From Sanderia malayensis (taxonomy: Eukaryota; Cnidaria; Scyphozoa; Semaeostomeae; Pelagiidae), in assembly GCA_013076295.1 (NCBI GenBank), contig RQOL01000024.1, forward strand, positions 3,921,158 through 3,985,157: a stretch of 64,000 nucleotides of DNA. Direction: 5' to 3'. Of the stretch, positions 53,940 through 64,000 are shown one piece after another; positions within the stretch are counted from its first letter, which is position 1, and every line of letters begins with the position of its first letter. The translations under genes were made by a program, and so were the position numbers. The notes beneath the pieces are model-generated. The model saw only the letters and a program-made list of their open reading frames with translations, did no database searches and had not been told where the DNA came from.

Positions 53940-56900
53940 ATGAGGTGTCCAATTTGCAGTAAAAAAGTTAGAAATAATGATGCCCTTCAGGTGCACTATC
54001 TCGAAGACTGCAGTGGTATCCAACGAACAGCAGAAGACAGCAGAGGTAGGACATTAGTTTTGTTTTGTGATCGCGAACGTGGATAAACAAACTCGAATTG
54101 CATTAGGCCATGCCGAAATTTGGTAGGGCGCCAAGCAAGTACGAAGATGGCGATTTGGCTCAATGATATGAATATTTGTGGATCTATTTGTGTAGATACG
54201 TGCTAGGTCTAGTTAGGAAGGCCTTGAAGCTGTAAACTTCATTTGAGTGTTTTATCCGACTTCTTTTGGATGCTGCCACGCCTCCCGTTTTCTGGGAAGA
54301 ATCCTGTACACTGCGTCGTATGTAACCATGATTGCCGGGCCGGGGGTGTGGCTCTCTCGGATTGAAAGTTTTTAACAATAATTAAAAGAATGTAATTACC
54401 TGGGACAATTAACAATTTACTGCATCATCTCTTAACTGCTTTATGAAACCATTTAGCCCAAGGGCTCCCAACAGATAAAGAATTTCATATGTTCTATTGT
54501 TGTGCATGTAAAATACATTGCACATTATATGCTTGTAAATTTTTTATAGAGTGTATCATGCAAGATTAATATTTTTTCAAATTCACAGATGACCAAGAAG
54601 GTGAAAATTTAGTTGAAGTGAACTTCAAGTGGGTCAACACCAAAGACACATTTGAAAAGAATATATCACTTGTTAGTTCCCTTGTAAGTATGCAATTCTT
54701 TTACCTTGTTCTTTTATGGTATCTTCAGTGTTTGTCCTCACTAGTTCTTCAACTAGAGTATACCTTGACTGTAAATGATAGATCTGTACTGGTAAATATT
54801 CTATCACTACATTGTCATCTTCCAGTGACTATGTTTTCAGCTGCACTATAACAAAGATAATCTCAGTTCTACTAAATTTAAGATCTAAGTATTAGCACAC
54901 ATCATTATCTGATTAAATGTTATGGATGTTACATACTGGTTCATTGGCAAGGATCTAGTGCAAAAGACTTTCTCAACAATTGTTACAACCCTGTTTTATG
55001 CTACCACACATTGTAACTTGTTGATACTAACAATTAAGAGTCTGACCACTTTCATGCATGCTTCTTACATCAAACATTTGATGTACTCTGCATTATGCAT
55101 GTTCACCACACAGGCCATCGTGTAAGAAAGTGGTAGAATGATGCAAAGTGCAATTTTACATGATGAATTAAATTTTTACCATTGCTTTGCAGGCTGGCCA
55201 GGTTGTACTAGTAAGAAACCCTGATGGAGAAGTGTATGAGTCTCCAAAGCTGTTTGTTCCATGTGGCATTCATTGCTGTCAGCTTGTGATTGGTGATGAT
55301 TGCCATGCTGTATTTGACATGGACATAGACACCTCTCAAGAGTCACTTTATGTTATCATTCAATCAGGTACCAAATCCATTTTTCATTTCAAATAATCAC
55401 AAATCATAGCGAGGAGTTTGAGGTCAGCAGCAACAATAAATCAGTCATTAATCAGTTTGATTTGTCTCAGCTTCTCAGGAATTATTAGGTAATTCCTATA
55501 TATGCCGAAATCCAAATTTAGGTTGAGCCTCTGGGTCCTCAAGTTGCCCAACTTCCCCTTCCAGGGCTTCAAAACCTTTGATATTTGTCAATAAGTTGAT
55601 TTTCTTATAATATCTCTTGCTTTTAGATGTTGAGACTTCTGGCAATGAAGATTCAACAGCTGCATCAAATGTAGTGGATGGTCTTGAGTCAGAGAGCAGA
55701 AGAGGTAGCCATATTGATTGAATTAAAATTCAACCTATTCAATTTACTTTCAAATAAAGTTGCAATGGGTTGTCTCTGAAGGTCTTAAAAGAGCTCATTT
55801 TGAGGACACAAGTGTCTTCAAGTGGGAATATTTTCCATCAATGTAATTGATAAACTATTCTTATTTTCTAGAACAATCAAGCAGGCAGTTGGATACAGAG
55901 GTAGGTAGTACATAAATCAGCATGCTACATTTTTATTTGACATGAGTCTGTAGTGCAAAATGTTTTTTTTATCCTACAAGTTTATCACATGATGTGTGTT
56001 AGGTATGCAGGATAAGTTCCCAATTTCATTGTAATGATTTGCGTATTTCTTTTTATTCTCTTACAATGCAGACATTTGGTAGTGATTACAGGTTAGAACC
56101 AGCTGCAAGGACTGGCGAATTCAAGGAATCCAGCCACAGGTTGGGAGGCGTGAAACAAAATCACCAAGTTGATCCAGAATATGCAAGAGAGGTGCTGCGA
56201 AGAATAAGCAGAGAAGACTCAAGTGACAAAGATGGTTCCAAGGAGGACAGAGAAGACTGGACAAACGAAGAAGATTCCAGGTACAGAGCACTGAGATCGA
56301 GAGAAAACTCAAAGAATGGCGAAAGTTTTAGAAGTGAAGAAGACTCGAGATACAGAGCAGATTCAAGAAACTCGAGTCACAGGCCAGACTCAAGAAGGGA
56401 CCTTAGAAACAGAAAGGACTCGAGAGAATCGAGTGCTACTGAGAACGATTACCATTCCGGAAATTTGCCGACATTTTTGCCAGCTAACCAGTCTCCAAAT
56501 GAAAGCGAAGCAACACCAGTTAAGAGTCCTTTGACGAGAATCGCATCAAATGACTTTCACCAAGTGCAGATCCACAGTCCGGGTGGCAATGCAAGGCAGC
56601 AGAACAACAATGGTTCGTCTGATTCTGCAATGCGGAAGGGCAGAGAAGACGATGAAGTGGTGACACCAGAGCCCACTGAGAAGGATCAGTCGGATTTGAG
56701 GCGTCGCTACCTGCCGGAAGCCGATGCACCTGTTGGTAATGGTGGTGGTGATGGTAGGTCGGTGGGAGAAGGAGGTGACGACCTGCATATTGGTCAACAA
56801 CAGAATAGTGGTGGTGGCAGGTCAAGACGGTTGGATAAATACATTGGTAGCTACTCGCGGATGACATCTGGAGGAACCCTGTCCGACCAGTTGGAACTGG

Positions 56901-59900
56901 AGAAGAGCATAGCGTCAAATGGTAAAAAGGCAGAAAGGAAGAAGTTGAGGGGTGATGGTGATGATAGTGATGGTGATGAAGTTCGCGGTGGTGGTGATGG
57001 TGGTGGTATCGGGCGAGATGTTAATTTGGGGAGACATAATGATGTGAGCAGAGATTTTGATAAGGGTAGGGTGGAGGTGAAGAAGCCCAGTTGGGGGTTT
57101 GATGAAGGTTTAAGCGAGCTGGATGATCTGCAAGAGAACAGCGATAGATACAGAGATGATCATGTGATGGAAAGAAGACAATATGAAGGCTCCAAATTCC
57201 GAGTAAGTTACGAATTGTCCTAGATAAAGAATAAGTTCTGCACAGTCCCCAATGCATAGCTTCGACGCTTGGGTATTTTTATAAGTTATTTATTTTGTTT
57301 CTTACTGTCTTTGTCAGTTTTTCACTCTCTTTCCCCCATGGTGGCTTTTTTGAGGCCATTTATTTAAAAGGTTTTTGGAATGCTGGGATTATATTGGAAG
57401 CTATACCATTGCATACCTTGTGTCCCATTGTGTCACATAGCGTCAAATGTGTCCTACATTGTGTCCCATTATATACCATTGCATTCCATTGTATGCCATT
57501 GCATGCCAGTAGGTTTGGTTGTGTGTGCAAAGAACGTACACAGAGAATTATTTTGTATTTTGAGAGCGCTTTATCTTGTAAGTTCAACACAAGTCTTTGC
57601 ACTAGCGATGAGCAACTCTATGGCTGCCTGAACCCTCAAGATCAATGCTTCGTTATGATGATTTGTTGATTGATTGGTGATAATTGTGACTTCAAGTGTT
57701 CTTGTCGACACTTGTTTTTGAATGGAAACTGCGTTTTTTAATCCACGAAGTGACTTGGTTGCCTGTTTGCTCTTGATTATCATTAAATGTTATTGCTTTG
57801 CGATTGACTTTGGTTCCTTCATCTTTGACAGTCATCAAAGAGTGAACCATACGATCGTGAAATCCAGGAAGATAGAATCTTCGAATTACAAGCAAAATGC
57901 GATTCGTTTCAATCAGAGATGGCAAGATTAAGAGCAGAAAACGACGATTTGATCAAGCAATTGTTACAAATGCAACAGGTATCTGTGCTTTCTTAATTTA
58001 TTGTTTGCTTTTTTCTTTATTTTTGTCCATAGTTACTACATGGATTTTTGCTATGTTTCTTTATGTTATTTTATTTTTATTTACTTTGTTCAAATTTGTT
58101 TTGTTTATGTTTTTCTTCGCGATTATGATCTTGCTTAACTAAGTATTATTCATGTTTGTTATTTTGTCTCATTTCTGTTATGTTTCTCTTATTTGAGTTA
58201 TGTTTGTGATACTTATAATGCTTGCGCTCAGTTAGCATCAACGTGTAGAAGCTCGGGGAACATCTTTTTTAGTCCTTGTCAATTCGCAATCTCTTTGCTC
58301 TAGGATACTGAAGTAGCGGAGAGAAAGCAAGCGGATAGAGTCAAAGAAACCCTCCATGTTTTGAAGCAACAGAACAAGGAGCTCCGGGAGGAAAACGAAA
58401 GTCTCAAAACGGCTCATTCTCTTCAAGTTGGAGACCTGAGTCGTATTAACGATGCTTTGATTGAAGAGGTATTAATTTATCAAATTCATTTGATTAGGCA
58501 TAAACATGATGCGTGTCCTCGACGAGCTGTGAGGTAAAGTTTTGAATTGCTGTAAAGTGTGATCTTATAAACACACAGCACAGACATGAGGAACTGTGGG
58601 GCATTATCACCGGGAACTGTGCAGCACAATCTCTAGGAACTCTGTGAGGCTATAACTTCGGGAGTTGTGAATATATGAAGTGGAGTATATTTGAAGCTTT
58701 TGAAAAGTCTCAAGAAATGTGCTTCATTTTCTCATTGCTTATTTTTTAGGTCAATGATTTGACAAGCAAAGTGGATAAGTTGAAGTTCAGCAACAGGTCA
58801 TTTCGAAGTGACACTGATGCCAGAAAGGTCAGCGAATTGGAAACAGAGATACGCAGTTTGAGGTTGGAAAATTCTGATCTACAGTCGAAGCTGTCGAGAA
58901 TACGCAACGAGTTCACAGCCTCGCAGACAAGCGCGTCGGACACGACGAATAATCACGATTACGATTATTCCAGATACTCGTCATCGCAGAACACGACTAA
59001 ATACCGCGCTTCTAACCAGCCACGTGAACAGACACGCGATTTGAGCTACTATACACGTGATAGCAGCACAGGTGGACTGTACGATGATGACATCACGTAC
59101 CACGAGCCAATCATAAAGTCGCCCTCATACCGAAGTCGAACGTCACCGCGAGATTACGATGACGCCGGCGTGCACAGGTCTGATGAATACGACAAGAGGC
59201 AACAGCGCTCGCCGAGACACGACTATAAAATCGACAGCAATTACAACTGTCTGCCCAATCACAATCTCAACATGTCGCGCTACAAGCCTGGCAGTGACAG
59301 CAACGCAGGTGGACGCGCTTCGCGTAAATGGGGTCCGCATGAGAACGATGAGGAAAAATCACGTACTCCCTCTGTGCAGCACGGTTCGTCCAGGTTGAGC
59401 AAGTCGGAAAGCTACGAGCCCACGCGATCGTCTACCAATGACGCAAGGGAGCACGTAGACATTGATTCTATCCTGGCCACAAATGCAACTGCCACAGTTA
59501 ATCGACGAGAAAAGAAGGCCAAACGAGATAGACCACATTCATTCCACGGAGGTATGTTTGTACTCATTCGCTATCCATTTTTAACATCCTACGCAAGCAA
59601 ATTTTATATATAATTTGTCTTAGCTACGTACATCAATAGATGTTAATACGATATACGGAATCAGAATTTAAAGATATTCTGTAGGTTCTGCTTTATTTCG
59701 TGGAATATTGTGTTTGTCGCTATTTTATCGATCGCTGATCTATGTCTCAATCTTTCAGGCATCACAAACGCTGCTTACTACGATTCTTCCTCGCCAAGCG
59801 TCACGGAACCGTTGCATTCGAGCGATCGGTATTCCTATGAAAGACAGAAAGACGTCCAATCTCCTAGTAGCACAGCTGGTAAGCCATCATATCATGTGTA

Positions 59901-60974
59901 TATGTGTGTATTTAGTCCCGTTGCTTTCAAGCCGTGGCTATGTGTATTTGTGTATGCTGGTCCCAGAGCTTTCAAAAAGCTGACTGGTGTCTGTGGCTGG
60001 CTGTTGATTCGAAACTGTGAGGTGTTACACTGTCTCGACTGCCAGTGATTTCAAACTACCTTCTATCTTGAAGAATCTTCATTATCCCCCAATGTTCTTT
60101 TCTTATTTCAGTGATACCGTTATTTTGAACATTTGTTGTTTCAATCAAGTTTTTGTTTTGCACGAGTTTTTTTGAGAAAGAAGATTTCAATTGTGCTTCT
60201 TATCCCGCCAACAGCGTCATGTTTCAGTTTGACGGTCCCCTGGTTTAACGATCTTACGGCTTAACGATCCCTCTGTTTATCGATTTTTTGGTTTAACGAT
60301 CCTTCGGTTTAAATATCTATCGTCTTAACGACCTATCATAATCTTACTTTCCTTCAAGGATTGATGTGTCAAGATTCCACTGTTGGTTAGTTCACAATGC
60401 CTCATTGTGTTAACTAGTGTGTTATTCATTGTGTTGTTTTTTCATTTTAGACAAATCAGCCACGTGCTTCTACCCGAAATCACCGAGAGAAATAAGTGTG
60501 GGAATGCGAGCTCTTGTCACGCGCACATCCGGGAGACTTGGCAAAGGCATCGTCAAATGGAAAGGCAGTTTGCCCGGACACACAGAGTGTTTTCTTGGCA
60601 TCGAATTGGAGAATGCCAGTATGCGTATTCACATGATACGACTTCTGAGCCCTTACCTTTGCTACATCTTGCTCCAACCATTTGCTACATGTAACAGGAA
60701 TGGTCCACTTAGTACATTATCAATGCTAACATTATTTTTCTAATTCTAGATGGGAAACATGATGGAGTTTATGAGGGAGTGAGATACTTTTATTGGTGAA
60801 TATCATTATTATTATTTCATTTTTGCCATGCAGAATTTCGATTTATCTTCGTATGAGCATTTCAATTGGATTAAATGTTTTGGAATCTTTTTTTGTTTTT
60901 CTTACAGCAAAAGAGACCATGGTATATTTTCAAGGTTCTCGAAAGTTGTCATGGTTTGGGTTCCTCGAAAGTAG
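53940..60974 (+). CDS. C2HC zinc-finger, coiled-coil, CAP-Gly protein
   Basis: Thirteen exons chain in phase to 1042 residues: 53940-54045, 54589-54683, 55193-55367, 55627-55704, 55872-55900, 56072-57202, 57832-57978, 58304-58468, 58750-59551, 59759-59878, 60451-60618, 60750-60795, 60908-60974 (TAG). The N-terminus is a compact C-x2-C-H-x4-C finger (CPICSKK..VHYLEDC), resembling UBZ-type ubiquitin-binding fingers. A globular segment follows in exons 2-3 (VVLVRNPDGEVYE). Residues ~160-538 are a charged, disordered Arg/Asp/Ser/Gly-rich region. Residues ~538-725 are heptad-like coiled coil (LKQQNKELREENESLK). The last ~78 residues are a CAP-Gly domain (SGRLGKGIVKWKGSLPG, GKHDG, VRYFYCKRDHGIFSRF). 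CAP-Gly domains bind EEY/F tails of tubulin and EB proteins, or related partners. The conserved GKNDG reads GKHDG here. I infer a microtubule or ciliary adaptor. I do not recognise a named orthologue. Confidence 0.85.
57405..57515. repeat. Short tandem repeat in a CAP-Gly gene intron
   Basis: Imperfect ~10-20-bp units of ATACCATTGCATNCC and ATTGTGTCCCATT lie inside the 57203-57831 intron. Nothing else recognised in that intron. Confidence 0.6.
60228..60345. repeat. Tandem TTTAACGATC repeat in a CAP-Gly gene intron
   Basis: Five or six imperfect units of about 18-20 bp around GGTTTAACGATCC lie in the 59879-60450 intron. The word resembles the terminal sequence of pogo/Tigger-type elements, but no intact end is present. 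Confidence 0.55.
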
Positions 60975-63666
60975 CGTCAATGTTGCTATCTAAAGTTGCA
61001 GAGCGATTAATGATGGAAAAACTATTAGTGACACTGTTTTTTATGGGTAAGACATTAGAAACTTGTAAATAGCCATCTACGTGCGGATATAACATCCGAT
61101 AAACCACCCTGGCGGTAAGTCTGTTTTTATTCACTTTACATCTTATTGTATTGTTGTAATCTGTGGACAAATGCGGTTAGGACTGAAATGGACGTGATAG
61201 TCATATCAGTTGCATTTGCCTGCACGAGCTATTGTATTTTGTACGTTGTATACTGAGCTATATATATGTGTGTATCATTCCTTGCTGTAAAGAAGGTTCT
61301 TGCTGTATACACGCAATGCCTTGCTGTATACAAGGTGTATCTTTCTAGTAAGTACGAATATTTATACTGGATAGCCACTTCAGCTTTGATAGCTGTTATC
61401 AATGTGGGCCCAGTATGGTTCTGTATACACGCAATGCCTTGCTGTATACACGTTGTATTTTTCTGTATGCATGGAATGTCTTGATTTATGCACGCTGTAT
61501 CTTGATGTATACACGCAATGCCTTGCTGTATACACGTTGTATCTTGCTGTATGTAGTGTATATATCTTGGTCCTTACACGCTACGCCTGGTGCATTGGTT
61601 CGTACATAGCTAATACATAGTAGCATCCACGAAGATTTATATAAACCTTTTCTTTCTTATGCAAAATAGTTGCTCATATGCTTTTAATACTTCGATGTTT
61701 TTACCACGGAGAATTATTCGTATACTATACAGGTTAATGTCCATATTTCACTCAATGTATGTATATCATGTGCTTTGTACAACCGTAGCTTCTCACAGAC
61801 TATTTTAGATGATTTTTATATGACTGGACGGTAGTGATTTACCTGATTATGGTATGGTTGCAACATTCATTTGCCATTAGTAAGATTTTGCATGGAATAA
61901 CATTATTTCATTTTAACAGAGATTGAATGACGCTTTTCTAATGTAGTTTCTTGTTGACTGATGAAAAATAGGTTCATTGAAGCTTAGAAGCTAAGAGCAA
62001 GATATGGTCATCTGATAAGTATGGGTTGTTGATTTTTGTTGAAAAGACATTATATTTGATATATAATATTCAAACATGTATCTCGATTTCTTTCAGGCTT
62101 ATCAACCAAATCACGCCTTCCAAGCATGGTATTTAAATATTTGAGCTTTGAAATTGCAGCTTTTGAATTTAAAAGGTTAGTGTTTTACGTCACGTTAAGT
62201 AAAGGCTTTTCTGAAAGTAAATCTTGCATTATATCCCCACTAATCTACTCGCTTGCTTCTTGTTGGTCTGAAAGCCTCCATCTCTGAATCTTGCATACGA
62301 GGTTGATTGAACATGAACACACCGGTAATTCTGTGTTTAACGATGTGTGTAGTTAGATCTAAATAATTGCACAGTTCATGGAACTTATATGATTAGACAA
62401 GTACGCGACTGGGATTTTGAACAGCACCTGTTTATTAAATACAAGCAAATTGTCACTGTTTCTTTTAATTTTCCAACAATATTCACGCGATGTTTGTCGA
62501 AAAGCCCGAATACGCGTTTTTATACAAGAAACTTAGACCAGCAAGCTTGTAACCAGATGGTAGGAAATGTACATAGAATTCAACTGATGAACTTAGGAGA
62601 GATTTTCATTTTTTTAAGCAAGGCAGCATCTTAATTTTTATAAACTTTTAGCGAACTTCAAGGAACGAAACTCCTGGTTTCCTTGAACTGTTTTGTAATT
62701 ATCTCTTGGTCCCATGAAGTCCTGATATTCATGAATTTTTATAAGCTAATGGCTTATAGGTAATTGGATAGTAAAATATTTAGGCAATTCTTTTTACTGT
62801 ATGAAGACAGTTAAGCAAGGCACTTTTAATATTGTAACTGCTTGGCAATTTGTTCAGTGAGCCCTATTCCTGACTCAGTGAAAAGTCAAAATATAAGGCT
62901 GTTGTCCATTTTTGTTTGGGACATTTTTTCAAAAAGTTTATTTTCAAGAAAGCTAATCAACAAATTTTTAAAGTAAAGTAATAATGTAATTTATTTTCAT
63001 TCTACGTGCATAAAAATTGCAAATAGTACTTTTTCAGTTATTTTACCACTTGTATGTCGAACAGCACTAACATTTACTTTTTCCTAAGGAAACATTTAAA
63101 CGATTGCTAAGCAGTTTTTAGTACTCAAACTTGATCGTCAGTTTAATTTTCAGTACAAAAATTTTCAGTATTGAGCCTTGGCCACAATTGCTCATAAAAA
63201 TTCGTGCATCTCGAACAATTGTTTAGGCACCAGAATAGAAACGAAATTCGTCAACAAAAACGAAACAAAACTACTCGTGAATTGGTTTATATAAAATCAA
63301 TTATACGCATATTTATTGCTTTTATGTTGCGCTAAAAACCTATAGGAGAGGAAACAGAATATTTGTTTTTTCGATGTGTAATTGCTGAACGAATTTCACT
63401 GCATCTATTGACAATGTTAGCCGAATTCGTCCAAAAATATATCCATTTGCAATAGATTTTGATGGCCGGAAAGTCAACATAATTGCAAACGAATTGGCTT
63501 TCGATTGCGCTGGTCTGGTACTTTATTTGCCTTTAATTGTTTACTGAATCGAAGTTATTCGGGTATTTAGTCAGACCAACAACTGTGTGGCTTGCAGACC
63601 GTGATCTTTTCTTCTTCATCCATTATTCATGAATGTCATTGTAAATAACAGCGTGATTATTAACGA
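60975..63666. other. Intergenic region, 2.7 kb, containing a minisatellite
   Basis: Apart from the minisatellite at 61290-61580, this is AT-rich sequence with chance frames only. A 9-bp hairpin word (TTCAAGGAA..TTCCTTGAA) lies near 62656-62690. No RNA gene or coding signal found. Confidence 0.45.
61290..61580. repeat. Minisatellite of GTATACACGCAATGCCTTGCT units
   Basis: Imperfect units built from CTTGCTGTATACACG followed by CAATGC or TTGTATCTT recur from about 61298. They are interrupted near 61345-61415 and resume to about 61580. Each unit carries the palindrome GTATAC. Confidence 0.75.
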
Positions 63667-63675
63667 TATATAAAA
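63667..63675 (+). promoter_or_regulatory. TATA box of the terminal gene
   Basis: TATATAAAA lies about 70 bp before an ATG that opens a signal-peptide exon. An initiator-like TCAGATG starts about 20 bp downstream at 63685. The leader would be short. An alternative is a 5'-UTR intron ending at the CTTTTTCAG just before 63714. Confidence 0.6.
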
Positions 63676-63737
63676 ACGCATCGTCAGATGCAGTTGCACA
63701 TTTCTTTTTCAGGCCTGCGTGTTACAACTGTTTCAAC

Positions 63738-63789
63738 ATGAATCGTGGCTGGATTTATATGCTGCCTTTATTCGTAGCCCTTTTCGTTG
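63738..63789 (+). CDS. First coding exon of a secreted or membrane protein (partial)
   Basis: ATG opens a 17-codon exon (MNRGWIYMLPLFVALFV) that is a textbook signal peptide: a basic residue near the start and then a hydrophobic core. It ends at a strong donor, G|GTGAGT, in phase 1. Signal-peptide-only first exons are common in genes for small secreted peptides and proteins. The rest lies beyond the window, so the product cannot be named. Confidence 0.65.
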
Positions 63790-63883
63790 GTGAGTTCTTA
63801 TTCAGTGTACACATGTGCTTGATATTGTATTGTACTGGTATGACTCCAGCTGGTTTTAGTTTTTTAGCCATGCCAAGTATTTA

Positions 63884-64000
63884 CAGTGAGATCCCGATAA
63901 CTAGAACCCAGATAATTCGAACTATCTTTGCACCGTTCTGTCTTCAAAACCTTGGTTTGCACGTTGCTCCTCAACTTGAGCCTCCGATAACTCAAACATT
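63884..64000. mobile_element. Start of a pogo/Tigger-like element, cut by the window end
   Basis: After TA at 63882-63883 the sequence CAGTGAGATCCCGATAACTA begins. It then continues with further GATAATTCGAAC and GATAACTCAAAC words up to the window edge. CAGT plus CCCGATAACTCGAAC-type words adjoining TA is the usual terminal sequence of pogo/Tigger Tc1-mariner relatives and their MITEs. The other end is not visible. Confidence 0.55.

Noticed and set aside
56520..56918. 132-codon His-rich minus-strand frame
   Set aside because: Antisense shadow of the Gly/Asp-rich CAP-Gly gene exon 6.
1..64000. CRISPR arrays, bacterial operons, rRNA genes
   Set aside because: None is present. The DNA is plainly eukaryotic, with spliced genes throughout.

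Overview
The window is animal nuclear DNA: AT-rich, with multi-exon genes carrying short GT-AG introns, intact metazoan protein families, and many non-autonomous repeats. Two intronless Shaker-type channel genes and a transposon remnant with THAP and P2X7-tail-like domains suit an early-branching or invertebrate animal. A cnidarian is my best guess, with low confidence; the sequence does not prove it.

Region 1 (1-28790, + strand) is the 3' two thirds of the midasin gene (MDN1), the giant AAA ATPase of 60S ribosome biogenesis. I could place 66 exons in phase, from the middle of AAA5 through AAA6, the long linker, the acidic D/E-rich segment and the C-terminal MIDAS domain. Its largest intron (15373-18750) contains a complete intronless Kv channel gene on the same strand. 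A second intronless Kv gene lies about 760 bp past the midasin stop on the opposite strand (29553-30776). The two channels share the same unusual pore and S6 changes.

Region 2 (31600-43271) holds MPHOSPH8 (+, chromodomain, long charged linker, ankyrin repeats, conserved C-terminus; a HUSH silencing-complex subunit) convergent with Misato/MSTO1 (-). The last MPHOSPH8 intron contains a 1.7-kb DNA transposon remnant with long terminal inverted repeats, a broken THAP domain and a broken P2X7 C-terminal-type cysteine domain.

Region 3 (43263-53940) is repeat-dominated. It has a 904-bp foldback element with a perfect 9-bp target duplication, a ~2.5-kb palindrome whose arms carry TATA boxes, a family of ~190-bp direct repeats, a tRNA-derived SINE and a ~330-bp MITE. 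One intronless type II membrane glycosyltransferase-like gene (48907-49986, -) is embedded here, with a decayed copy of its 5' end just upstream.

Region 4 (53940-60974, +) is a 13-exon gene for a 1042-residue protein with an N-terminal C2HC zinc finger, coiled coil and C-terminal CAP-Gly domain. After a 2.7-kb spacer with a minisatellite, the window ends with a TATA-driven first exon encoding a signal peptide (63738-63789) and the start of a pogo-like element.

The genes look like independent housekeeping units (ribosome assembly, silencing, mitochondria, cytoskeleton) interspersed with intronless lineage-specific genes. Nothing suggests an operon.
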